A DNA stretch of 64,000 nucleotides, taken from positions 124,001 through 188,000 of the forward strand of contig NZ_JACJUK010000002.1 of NCBI RefSeq assembly GCF_014235875.1, written 5' to 3'. The number at the start of each line of letters is the position of its first letter. The first letter of the stretch is position 1. Below the pieces are notes generated by a model, which saw nothing but the letters and a program-made list of their open reading frames with translations, made no database searches and was not told the DNA's origin. Positions 1 through 7,699 of the stretch are shown in pieces. The position numbers were made by a program, and so were the translations under genes. The stretch is from Croceivirga lutea (GTDB taxonomy: Bacteria; Bacteroidota; Bacteroidia; Flavobacteriales; Flavobacteriaceae).

Positions 1-1944
1 CGGAAATAACGCTTTTAAACGCTTTTTTTCGCCGTCATTATCTCCTGAAAGAATAACAAGCTCATAACCTTTACGAAGCTTTCTCAATAACCCAGAAATA
101 CCCTCTCGGTATTTACTTTTAAACACAAATTTGCCCTTGTAATTGGCATCTGCCACTATATGAACGGCTGTTTCTGATTTGTTTTTGTCAGCATTGCCAA
201 CATAACTAGCAGAACCTATTTTGACTGTATGTCCGCTTTTTTCACCAATTATGCCTTTACCAGTTTGCTCTTTAAAATCATCTAATGTTGAGATTTTTTG
301 GTCTTCTAAAATGGAATACAACTCTCTACTTAACGGATGGTTAGAAGCACGCAATGTATTTTTTAATAGCGATGCTTCATCATCTGTAAGTTCCATACCT
401 TCATAAATAATGGTATTACCAGAATTTGATGTGAGTGTTCCAGTTTTATCAAATACTAGGGTATCTATTTTGGCCAATCTTTCAAGTGTATTGGTATCTT
501 TTAAATAGAACCCGAGACGACCAAAAATCCGAATCATGTTGCCCAGAGTAAAAGGCGCTGCCAAAGCAATAGCACAAGGACAGGCAATTATTAAAACTGC
601 GGTAAAAACATTTAATGCTTTACTAGGGTCGTACCACAACCAAAAGGCTGAGGATAAAATAGCGATAGTTAATACGGCAATGGTGAATCTTTTACCAATA
701 GCATCGGTAAGGGTTTGAAACTCACTCGACTTATTTTTTGTAAAGGCAGCATTCTCCCATAATTGCGTTAAATAGCTTTGGGATACAGACTTCAATGCCT
801 CCACTTCTAAAACGCCTCCTAATTGTTTTCCTCCAGCAAATAACTTGTCTCCAGATTTTTTTTGAATTGATTCTGATTCTCCTGTTACAAAGCTATAATC
901 AATTTGAGCCTTACCGTCTATTAAAATAGCATCAACAGGTAATATTTCTTGATTTCGAATTAGAATTCTATCACCAGCTTTGATGTCATAAATTTCAATT
1001 GTTTCTTCAGTTTTACTTTTTGTTATTCTAGTAACCGCAATAGGAAAATACGATTTATAATCGCGTTCAAAAGAGAGATATGCGTACGTTTTTTGTTGAA
1101 AAAAACGACCTACTAATAAAAAGAATACTAACCCAGTTAGACTATCAAAAAATCCGGAACCGTAGTCAAAAACAATATCTGCTGTACTTCTTAAAAATAA
1201 AGTCAATACACCTAATGCAATAGGCACATCTATGTTTAACAATTTAGAACGCAATCCTTTTATTGCAGAAATAAAGTAGTCCTGCGCTGCATAAAAAACT
1301 ACTGGCAAGGAAAAAGCAAACATCAGCCACCTAAAAAAAGGTTTGTATTGGTCTAGCCAATATTCTTGCACTTCAAAATATTCAGGAAAAGAAAGGAGCA
1401 TAACATTACCAAAAGAGAAACCCGCCACCCCTAATTTATAGAGTAAGCTACGGTCAACTTTTTTCTTTGCTGCTGAATAATCTTCTAAAGAAATAGTTGG
1501 TTCATAACCAATTCTAGCTAAAAGAATAGCTAAATCTTTTAAGGTTAGCGCTTCACTATTGTAGGTAAACCGCGCCTGTTTTTTTGGAAAATCTACTTGA
1601 GATTGTTTTACTGCACTATTAAGTTTATGTAAATTTTCTAAGACCCAAATACATGAACTGCAATGCATGTTTGGTATATGAAATTGCACCACCTGAAAAC
1701 CTTCCTCATCAAATTCTAATAGCTTTTTGGCGATTTCTTGGTTGGCTAAAAAATCAAATTTATTGGCAATCTCTATTGGTGTTTTACCCGCTGCAGCCTC
1801 TAAATCATAGTAACAGTCTAAGCCATTAGTACTAAAGATTTCGTAAACTGTTTTGCAGCCATTACAACAAAATTGTTTTTCATCAAAAACTATTGCTGAA
1901 TTATCACAAGAGTCACCACAGTGAAAACATGTAGAAGTTTTCAT
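1..1944 (-). CDS. ccoI: Copper-transporting P-type ATPase for cbb3 oxidase assembly (CcoI/FixI), 3' end cut by window
   Basis: P1B-type ATPase that supplies copper for assembly of the cbb3 cytochrome oxidase. 648 codons are visible from the ATG at 1944, and the C-terminus lies beyond base 1. An N-terminal cysteine-rich metal domain (C6, C9, C13, C26, C27, C30) is followed by an HMA domain with MHCSSC near residue 95. Then come membrane helices, the TGES actuator motif near residue 354, the CPC ion-binding motif near 455 and the phosphorylation motif DKTG near 499. The double N-terminal metal region is typical of CcoI rather than CopA. The gene diverges from an FNR-type regulator across a shared palindrome, which supports a role in microaerobic respiration. 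The remaining cco genes would be expected to the left. Confidence 0.88.
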   Translation of the reverse strand, partial: MKTSTCFHCGDSCDNSAIVFDEKQFCCNGCKTVYEIFSTNGLDCYYDLEAAAGKTPIEIANKFDFLANQEIAKKLLEFDEEGFQVVQFHIPNMHCSSCIWVLENLHKLNSAVKQSQVDFPKKQARFTYNSEALTLKDLAILLARIGYEPTISLEDYSAAKKKVDRSLLYKLGVAGFSFGNVMLLSFPEYFEVQEYWLDQYKPFFRWLMFAFSLPVVFYAAQDYFISAIKGLRSKLLNIDVPIALGVLTLFLRSTADIVFDYGSGFFDSLTGLVFFLLVGRFFQQKTYAYLSFERDYKSYFPIAVTRITKSKTEETIEIYDIKAGDRILIRNQEILPVDAILIDGKAQIDYSFVTGESESIQKKSGDKLFAGGKQLGGVLEVEALKSVSQSYLTQLWENAAFTKNKSSEFQTLTDAIGKRFTIAVLTIAILSSAFWLWYDPSKALNVFTAVLIIACPCAIALAAPFTLGNMIRIFGRLGFYLKDTNTLERLAKIDTLVFDKTGTLTSNSGNTIIYEGMELTDDEASLLKNTLRASNHPLSRELYSILEDQKISTLDDFKEQTGKGIIGEKSGHTVKIGSASYVGNADKNKSETAVHIVADANYKGKFVFKSKYREGISGLLRKLRKGYELVILSGDNDGEKKRLKALFP

Positions 1945-1999
1945 AATACATTTGCTAAATACCTGCTACAAATGTCTACTATGGAATTTACTCAAAATA

Positions 2000-2011
2000 T
2001 GATAATTGTCA
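2000..2011. promoter_or_regulatory. Probable FNR-type operator between ccoI and fnr
   Basis: TGATAATTGTCA is a near-perfect palindrome (TGAYAATTRTCA) almost centred between the two divergent start codons, 55 and 54 bases away. The same 12 bases recur at 2775-2786 before the usp gene. Its centre lies about 43 bases upstream of the start predicted from the TAAATTTG element at 2035, which is the usual place for a class II activator site. Assignment to the adjacent regulator is inference. Confidence 0.55.
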
Positions 2012-2034
2012 GGTTTTACTTAACTTACTAACAG

Positions 2035-2042
2035 TAAATTTG
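2035..2042 (+). promoter_or_regulatory. Bacteroidetes -7 element for the fnr-type gene
   Basis: TAAATTTG matches the Bacteroidetes -7 consensus TAnnTTTG exactly, 24 bases before the ATG. No TTG sits at the usual -33 distance. The palindrome at 2000-2011 occupies that region, as expected for an activator-dependent promoter. On the other strand GACATTTG (1969-1976) is a 7/8 match in the mirror position for ccoI. Confidence 0.5.
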
Positions 2043-2065
2043 TAAGGTCAGGTAAAGCAAAAGTT

Positions 2066-2755
2066 ATGGAAGAATCTAGATGTGAAAATTGTATAGTTCG
2101 ACAGTTTAACGCGCTACGAGCAATGAACAAAGAAGAGTTAAAAGCTGTTTCTGATTCTAAAGTAACCAAAACCGTTAAAAAAGGAGAACCTCTTTTTGAA
2201 GAAGGTGAAAAACTTGGTGGCGTGTTTTGTGTAAGAAACGGAGTTTCAAAACTTTCTAAATTAAGCGAAAACGGCAAAGACCAGATAATTAAGTTAGCTA
2301 CAAAAGGTGAGGTTATTGGTCAGCGTTCTGTAATAGCAGAAGAATCTACCAATTTATCAGCTGTAGCAGTTAGTGATATGGAGGTCTGCTACATTCCAAA
2401 AGAAAGTATTACGAATACCTTACACAAGAACCCAAACTTTACGCTGGAGGTTTTAAGACATATGGCCCATGACCTAAAAGAAGCCGATGATGTTATTGTA
2501 AATATTAGTCAGAAAACTGTAAAACAACGTATAGCAGAAGCTTTTTTATATCTACAAAACTTTGGCCTAGATGATGAGGGTTATTTTAAAGTAATGTTAT
2601 CTAGAGAAGATATTTCTAATGTAGTTGGTACTGCTACTGAATCAGCTATTAGAATTATTTCTGAATTCAAGAAAAAAGACCTTATTAAAGCTTCTGGCAA
2701 AAAACTAGGAATCAAGGACGAAAAAAAACTTAGAGACTTAGCTGAAGGATTTTAA
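2066..2755 (+). CDS. Crp/Fnr-family transcriptional regulator, FNR-like
   Basis: 229 residues. A cyclic-nucleotide-binding-type beta roll (about 25-140) and dimer helix are followed by a Crp-type winged helix (about 150-225) with recognition helix TESAIRIISEF. It contains four cysteines: C6, C9, C55 and C108. By eye, CENC aligns with the first two cluster cysteines of E. coli FNR, and C108 in MEVCYIP aligns with FNR C122 in MVCEIP. The position of FNR C29 is N15 here. E192 and R196 match the DNA-contact residues E209 and R213 of FNR, while S212 is replaced by I195. It is divergent from ccoI, so it is a probable oxygen or redox regulator of cbb3 genes. Whether it carries an iron-sulphur cluster is unproven. 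Confidence 0.82.
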   Translation: MEESRCENCIVRQFNALRAMNKEELKAVSDSKVTKTVKKGEPLFEEGEKLGGVFCVRNGVSKLSKLSENGKDQIIKLATKGEVIGQRSVIAEESTNLSAVAVSDMEVCYIPKESITNTLHKNPNFTLEVLRHMAHDLKEADDVIVNISQKTVKQRIAEAFLYLQNFGLDDEGYFKVMLSREDISNVVGTATESAIRIISEFKKKDLIKASGKKLGIKDEKKLRDLAEGF

Positions 2756-2774
2756 CTTTCAGAAAATTCAAAAC

Positions 2775-2786
2775 TGATAATTGTCA
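2775..2786. promoter_or_regulatory. Second copy of the FNR-type palindrome, before usp
   Basis: TGATAATTGTCA, identical over all 12 bases to 2000-2011. It lies 59 bases before the usp start codon and about 42 bases before the start predicted from the weaker -7 element TAATTTTA (2810-2817, 7 of 8 matches to TAnnTTTG). The matching spacing at two promoters supports a shared activator site. Confidence 0.55.
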
Positions 2787-2845
2787 TAGAATACTGCTCT
2801 AACCTAAGGTAATTTTACGCTATCCAAAAAAAAATCCTTAGGTAG

Positions 2846-3742
2846 ATGAAAAAAATATTAATCCCAACAGATTTCTCTGAAAACGCTTGGAATGCCATTA
2901 GGTATGCCATGAGGCTGTTTGCTAATGAAGAATGTAAGTTTTATCTACTAAACACCTACACTCCAAGTATACCTAGTAGCCGCTTTATGGCGCCCATTGT
3001 TAATGGCAGTAGAATAGAAGATGCCATGCGCTGTAGTTCTGAGAATGGTCTCAAGAACACCGTTCAACTCATAAAAGATGATTTTAAAAACGATAAACAT
3101 GAGTTTGAAACCATTTCTTCTTTTAATTTATTAGTAGATGAAGTAAAAGATGTAGTAGACACTTTTGGTATTGATTTAATAATAACAGGTACAAAAGGGG
3201 CTTCTGGATTAGATGAAGTGTTTATGGGAAGCAATACTGTGCGCATTATTAAAAGCACCAAAAGATGTCCTGTATTAGCTATTCCACAAAATTTTGATTA
3301 TAACCAACCCTCAGAAATTGCTTTTGCAACCGATTTTAATAGGTTTTATTCACAATCAGAATTAAAACCTTTAATTGAGCTAGCCAAAAGCTTTAATGCC
3401 ACTATTAGAATTGTACACGTACAATATCAGATAAAAGCACTAAACGAGATGCAGCAGTTTAATTTAGATATGCTACGCAAGTATTTTGGAGAGGTTGAAC
3501 ATTATATTCATACCGTTTCTGAGCTAAACTCAATCTCACAAACACTAGAAATTTTCTCCAAGGAACTCGATATTCATTTGTTAGCTATGTTAAATTATCA
3601 GCATAGCTATATGGAGCAGATGACTCGTGAACCCATAGTTAAACGCACTGCCTTTCACACGCAAATACCGTTATTGGTAATTCCTGAATTAGGTATGACA
3701 CTATCTAGCACTAAACAAATAAAAGAAGAGGAGGTTTATTAA
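2846..3742 (+). CDS. Tandem universal stress protein (two Usp domains)
   Basis: 298 residues, about twice a single Usp domain. The first domain starts with KKILIPTDFSENAWNAIRYA and ends near residue 145 with the nucleotide-loop-like GTKGASGLDEVFMGSNTVRII. The second (about 155-285) is more divergent and has no clear G-2X-G-9X-G loop. Such proteins are cytoplasmic, and in other bacteria are induced by low oxygen or starvation. It sits 90 bases after the fnr-type gene behind its own copy of the palindrome, so it is likely part of the same oxygen-responsive regulon. Its TAA stop shares the TTAA at 3739-3742 with the convergent gene. Confidence 0.85.
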   Translation: MKKILIPTDFSENAWNAIRYAMRLFANEECKFYLLNTYTPSIPSSRFMAPIVNGSRIEDAMRCSSENGLKNTVQLIKDDFKNDKHEFETISSFNLLVDEVKDVVDTFGIDLIITGTKGASGLDEVFMGSNTVRIIKSTKRCPVLAIPQNFDYNQPSEIAFATDFNRFYSQSELKPLIELAKSFNATIRIVHVQYQIKALNEMQQFNLDMLRKYFGEVEHYIHTVSELNSISQTLEIFSKELDIHLLAMLNYQHSYMEQMTREPIVKRTAFHTQIPLLVIPELGMTLSSTKQIKEEEVY

Positions 3743-3755
3743 GAACCTTCTCTTC
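3725..3755. terminator. Bidirectional hairpin whose loop holds both stop codons
   Basis: GAAGAGGAGGTT (3725-3736) pairs with AACCTTCTCTTC (3744-3755) over 12 bp with one G-T wobble. The 7-base loop TATTAAG contains the TTAA from which the two convergent genes both take their stops. The minus-strand side continues into a T-rich run (CTTTTATTTG) and the plus side is weaker. I interpret it as a terminator embedded in the ends of both genes. Confidence 0.55.
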
Positions 3756-3966
3756 CTATTGGGTTGTCTTCATAGAAATCTTCAAAAACCTTATCTGTAG
3801 TATAATTGTCTGTTAGCACCTTATAGACCATAACTACTATCATAGCTTGCCCAAATACTGTTAAGTAAAATACCCAGTTAAATGGAAAGTTCATAGTAAC
3901 CATAATAGTAACGGTCACTAATAATAGTGTGGTAAACGCTACCATACTCATTGCAGAAATTTTCAT
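3739..3966 (-). CDS. Small two-helix membrane protein of unknown function
   Basis: 75 residues if started at MKISAMSM (ATG at 3966). An in-frame ATG at 4005 would add a hydrophilic 13-residue leader and seems less likely. Two hydrophobic helices (about 3-24 and 28-48) are followed by an acidic cytoplasmic-type tail, DKVFEDFYEDNPIG. I recognise no domain. It converges on the usp gene and shares its TTAA stop. Its position beside ccoI, fnr and usp suggests a link to respiration, but that is context only. No close match to CcoS or CcoQ motifs is visible. Confidence 0.6.
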   Translation of the reverse strand: MKISAMSMVAFTTLLLVTVTIMVTMNFPFNWVFYLTVFGQAMIVVMVYKVLTDNYTTDKVFEDFYEDNPIGREGS

Positions 3967-4065
3967 AGTCTCTTTTTTATTTTCAAGATACTGAAAATGA
4001 GACATTCAAAACAATTAATAAAACTAGCTTAACACGGTTATAACTATTTATTACTGCTATTAACG

Positions 4066-6060
4066 TTATTTTTTGAAGTTTGCAATACCTGTAGACAACC
4101 AGTCAAAATACTTATCTGCATTTGGTGTATAGGCAATTGGTGTAATCAGATTTTCTTCATCATGATTCATCAACACATAGAAAGGTTGTGAATTTGCTTT
4201 ATATTTTACAGTCTGAAGTTCACTCCATTTTTGACCAATATTTCTAAGTTTTTTACCTGGTCTTAATTTAGATTCCGCTATTTCACCTTCGGGCAAAGGT
4301 CTTTTATCATCCACATAAAGTGAAATTAACACCACCTCATTTTTTAAAGCGTTTAAAACTCTGGGTTCTGGCCAAACATTTTGCTCCATCTTTCTACAGT
4401 TTACACAAGCCCAGCCAGTAAAATCAATCATAACAGGTTTGTTTACCTTTTTGGCATAGGCTAAACCGTTGTCATAATCATTAAACGCCAAAATATCGTG
4501 TGGGGCTAATAAATGTGCACCTGTAGGTATATCCACAGGAGCATCACTATTTGTACTCCCCGTTTTGGAATACCCTACTCCATAAGGAGATTCGCTATAT
4601 TCTAACGGTGGTGGAAAAGCACTAATTAATTTTAAAGGCGCACCCCATAGACCTGGTATTAAATAAATGGTAAAACTCAAGGTTAACAGCGCCAACAGTA
4701 GTCTACTAACAGATATGCTATTGTTATCACCATCATGAGGTAATCTTAGCTTACCCAATAAATAAAGGGATAAGGCCCCAAAAATAGCTATCCAAATTGC
4801 AATGAAAACTTCACGTTCTAGCAAATGTAATTGTAGAACTAAATCTGCTTGCGACAAAAATTTAAATGCAAAAGCCAATTCTAAAAAACCTAAAACTACT
4901 TTAACCGTATTTAGCCATCCGCCAGATTTAGGTAAAGAATTTAACCATCCAGGGAAGGCAGCAAACAATGCAAAAGGTAAAGCAATGGCTAAAGAAAAAC
5001 CTAACATACCCACAATTGGAGCAATGCCTCCTTTTGAAGCTGCTTCTACAAGTAAAGTCCCCACAATAGGGCCAGTGCAGGAAAAGGAAACAATAGCCAA
5101 TGCTAATGCCATAAAAAAGATACCAACAAAACCTCCTCTTTTATAAGATTGCTCGTCAATTTTATTTGCCCATGAACTCGGAAGATTTATCTCAAAAGCT
5201 CCTAAAAAAGATATTGCAAAGACCACCAGCAGTAAAAAGAAAATAAGGTTAAACCAAACATTTGTTGCTAAGGCATTTAAAGAATCTGCTCCAAATATTG
5301 CCGTTACTGCTGTACCCAACAATACATATATTACTATAATTGAAATACCGTAGATAATAGCGTTTCTAATACCCGCAGCTTTATTTTTACTTTGTTTGGT
5401 AAAAAAGCTAATGGTTAATGGTATCATGGGGAACACACATGGTGTTAGCAAAGCCACAAAACCGGATAAGAAGGCTATGATAAAAATGCTCCACAAACCC
5501 TTATTTTCTGTATCCGAGTCTTCATATACTATCTCAGCCGAAGCCTCTTTTGGGTTGGTCTCTAGAGGTTTGCTTTCTTGAAGTGTTATCGGAATACTAC
5601 TTTCTGAAATGTTGTTAAAATCAAATTTTAAATCAACCTCTGTTGGGGGTAAACACTTTTCATCATCACAAACCATAAATTCTACTGATGCCAATGTCTC
5701 TGCAATTGGTTCATTCAGAATTACTTTTTGCTTAAATACAGCTTCATTTTCAAAAAACTTTATGGTCATTTGAAAAACCTTATCATCTACCGTATGCCCT
5801 ATACCTTCAAGGGTTTTACCTTCTAACTTTAAAGCATCATTTGCCTCATCATAATAAAAAGTTGTTGGTATTGGCCCATCTTCTGGTACTTCTTGAGCAT
5901 ATAAATGCCAACCACTTTCAATTGTAGCAATTGAAACTAAATAATACTCTGAATCTGAAATTTTTTCTACCGAGGTTGACCACTTAACGGGCTCGTATAA
6001 TTGAGAAAAGCTAAGATTTACTAAGAGAAAACAAAGAAGAATTGTAAATTTCTTTACCAT
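4066..6060 (-). CDS. dsbD: Thiol:disulfide interchange protein DsbD, three-domain
   Basis: 664 residues. It passes reducing power from cytoplasmic thioredoxin to periplasmic thiol proteins, including those for cytochrome c maturation. A signal peptide (1-19) is followed by a DsbD-alpha-like periplasmic domain with C131/C136 (CDDEKCLPP). A CcdA-like membrane domain (about 190-470) has one cysteine of each half, C208 (TPCVFPM) and C328 (SFSCTGP). The C-terminal thioredoxin domain has the active site ACVNCRK (C552/C555). All three redox pairs are present, so the relay should be complete. A -7-like CAAAATTA (TAATTTTG on the minus strand) lies at 6090-6097. The gene stands alone between the small membrane protein and the efflux operon. 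Confidence 0.9.
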   Translation of the reverse strand: MVKKFTILLCFLLVNLSFSQLYEPVKWSTSVEKISDSEYYLVSIATIESGWHLYAQEVPEDGPIPTTFYYDEANDALKLEGKTLEGIGHTVDDKVFQMTIKFFENEAVFKQKVILNEPIAETLASVEFMVCDDEKCLPPTEVDLKFDFNNISESSIPITLQESKPLETNPKEASAEIVYEDSDTENKGLWSIFIIAFLSGFVALLTPCVFPMIPLTISFFTKQSKNKAAGIRNAIIYGISIIVIYVLLGTAVTAIFGADSLNALATNVWFNLIFFLLLVVFAISFLGAFEINLPSSWANKIDEQSYKRGGFVGIFFMALALAIVSFSCTGPIVGTLLVEAASKGGIAPIVGMLGFSLAIALPFALFAAFPGWLNSLPKSGGWLNTVKVVLGFLELAFAFKFLSQADLVLQLHLLEREVFIAIWIAIFGALSLYLLGKLRLPHDGDNNSISVSRLLLALLTLSFTIYLIPGLWGAPLKLISAFPPPLEYSESPYGVGYSKTGSTNSDAPVDIPTGAHLLAPHDILAFNDYDNGLAYAKKVNKPVMIDFTGWACVNCRKMEQNVWPEPRVLNALKNEVVLISLYVDDKRPLPEGEIAESKLRPGKKLRNIGQKWSELQTVKYKANSQPFYVLMNHDEENLITPIAYTPNADKYFDWLSTGIANFKK

Positions 6061-6089
6061 AAGTTAAAAGCTTTGTCACTACATTTTTA

Positions 6090-6097
6090 CAAAATTA
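6090..6097 (-). promoter_or_regulatory. -7 promoter element for dsbD
   Basis: On the minus strand this reads TAATTTTG, an exact match to TAnnTTTG, about 29 bases before the dsbD ATG. No TTG at -33 spacing was found, so this is a single-element prediction. Confidence 0.4.
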
Positions 6098-6176
6098 CGG
6101 CATTACGCAAACATGAGAATTGAGCTACTGTATTAATTAACGCGTTTGGTAAACTTTAAACGAAATTCTCAATTGA

Positions 6177-6359
6177 TTATTGACCTAATTCTGAGGCTTC
6201 AAATTGAGTAAGTTCGTTAGCCAAGAAATAGGCCGTAACTTCTATAGGATTACAACATACTTCGCAATCTTCTACATAGCTTTGTTGACGAATTGAAGTA
6301 TCTAATAACATTGATATTTCTTCCCAACAATACGGACATTGAAAAAAGTGTTCAAACAT
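6177..6359 (-). CDS. CPXCG-type cysteine-rich small protein
   Basis: 60 residues with two cysteine clusters, CPYC (C8, C11) and CEVCC (C32, C35, C36), a layout expected to bind one zinc ion. It matches the family called CPXCG motif-containing cysteine-rich protein, whose function is unknown. The C-terminal third is acidic (ANELTQFEASELGQ). It starts 23 bases after tolC on the same strand and is probably cotranscribed with the efflux operon. No signal peptide is seen, so it should be cytoplasmic. Confidence 0.75.
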   Translation of the reverse strand: MFEHFFQCPYCWEEISMLLDTSIRQQSYVEDCEVCCNPIEVTAYFLANELTQFEASELGQ

Positions 6360-6382
6360 TGTTATTAGCCTTAAAATCTTAT

Positions 6383-7699
6383 CTAAATATTAGTATTTAA
6401 AAGCTGCCCTATAAGTTGTAAATACTGTAACTCTGATAATTTAGCAGCATATTTTGCTTGATTTTTACTGGTTTCGGCGTTAAGTAGATTAATCTGAGCT
6501 TGTCTTAACTCCACAGAGGTTATTTGACCTAATTTGTAACGCTCATTTGAACGCTCAAAATTATCTTTAGCAGTAACCACATTTTGTTCTTGTAACTTAA
6601 AAACTTCTAATCTGTTTTCATAGTTACCTTTTGCATTTGCAATATCTCTTCTCACTTGTTGCAAAAGCTGATTTTTTAGATACTCTTGATTATCTCTAAG
6701 AATTTTGGTGTTTTTAACTTGAGTTATTCCACCACCACCGTCAAATAAATTCCAAGTTAAATTAACACCTCCGGAAACACCTGTAGAAGTGCTTGCTGCT
6801 AAGAATCCTGTTGGAGGAAAATTACTTTCATTCCAACCGTAAGAACCTGTTAACCCAATGGTGGGTAGAAAAACAGACCTTGACGACTTTAGATTATATT
6901 CACTAATTGAAATGTTCGACTTAGCTTGTAATAAGCTCACATTGTTTTCTTCTGAACTTTCATAAAAACTATCTAGGTCTATAGGATTGATAAATGCAAT
7001 TGTAGTATCTACTTCAAAAGCGGTTTGCATGTCTTCATTAAGCACAACATTTAAATCTCTAACGGTATTTTTAAGTAGTTGTCTTTCTGTCATTAAATTA
7101 ATACTGTCATTTACTAAATCAACCTGTGCATTTAACACATCTAATTTGTTACTTTGACCATATTCAAAAGCATACTCTGCACGTTGTAAACGTTCTTGAG
7201 TGTTGGAATACGTGTCTTGCAAAACTTGAATATTCTCAGATATACGGGCTACCTCAAAATACACTGTAAACAATTGTACAATTGTTGTTTCAATAGTTTC
7301 TCGGGCCTGCAATTCACTTAAATTATATTCTTCTTTTAAACGCTTGTAGTCATACCAACGCCCCATACCATCGAACAACGTATAATTTAAATTTACACTA
7401 GCATTGTATCGTGTTGTTTCAGCACCATCAACAACCGCAGTATTGCCATCTTGAAAGGTAGCTTCTTGGTTGTTTTTATCGTAACTGGCCCCAGCTAAAC
7501 CAGTTAATGTTGGTAAAAATCCAGAGTTTAATAACGCTTGGTTGTTATCTGCGATATCAACATTGTTTCTGGCAATTTTTATTCCAAAATTATTCTCTAA
7601 AACCTTATTTATAGCCTCTTGCTTTGAAAGGATTTCTTGTTGAGCAAATACGAATTGGGAGGCTAGAATAATTGTTACTATAACACTTGTGATTCTCAT
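6383..7699 (-). CDS. TolC-family outer membrane efflux protein
   Basis: 438 residues: signal peptide (1-19, ending VFAQ), then two long repeated blocks of alpha-helical coiled coil and beta segments typical of the outer-membrane efflux channel family. The recurring pattern of an ending such as SVELRQAQINLLNAE in the second half is characteristic. The channel forms a trimer that docks to the RND pump and adaptor encoded upstream. Its start overlaps the RND stop by 4 bases (7696-7699), indicating translational coupling. It is the last pump component before the cysteine-rich gene at 6177. Substrate cannot be read from the sequence. Confidence 0.9.
   Translation of the reverse strand: MRITSVIVTIILASQFVFAQQEILSKQEAINKVLENNFGIKIARNNVDIADNNQALLNSGFLPTLTGLAGASYDKNNQEATFQDGNTAVVDGAETTRYNASVNLNYTLFDGMGRWYDYKRLKEEYNLSELQARETIETTIVQLFTVYFEVARISENIQVLQDTYSNTQERLQRAEYAFEYGQSNKLDVLNAQVDLVNDSINLMTERQLLKNTVRDLNVVLNEDMQTAFEVDTTIAFINPIDLDSFYESSEENNVSLLQAKSNISISEYNLKSSRSVFLPTIGLTGSYGWNESNFPPTGFLAASTSTGVSGGVNLTWNLFDGGGGITQVKNTKILRDNQEYLKNQLLQQVRRDIANAKGNYENRLEVFKLQEQNVVTAKDNFERSNERYKLGQITSVELRQAQINLLNAETSKNQAKYAAKLSELQYLQLIGQLLNTNI

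Noticed and set aside
4802-5146. Open frame antisense to dsbD
   Set aside because: Lies wholly inside the DsbD membrane domain and its composition (lysine, alanine, proline) is that expected of a complementary strand of a hydrophobic gene.
6112-6172. TGAGAAT...ATTCTCA repeat between the cysteine-rich protein and dsbD
   Set aside because: Seven-base arms with about 40 bases between and no T run, so not a convincing terminator or operator.
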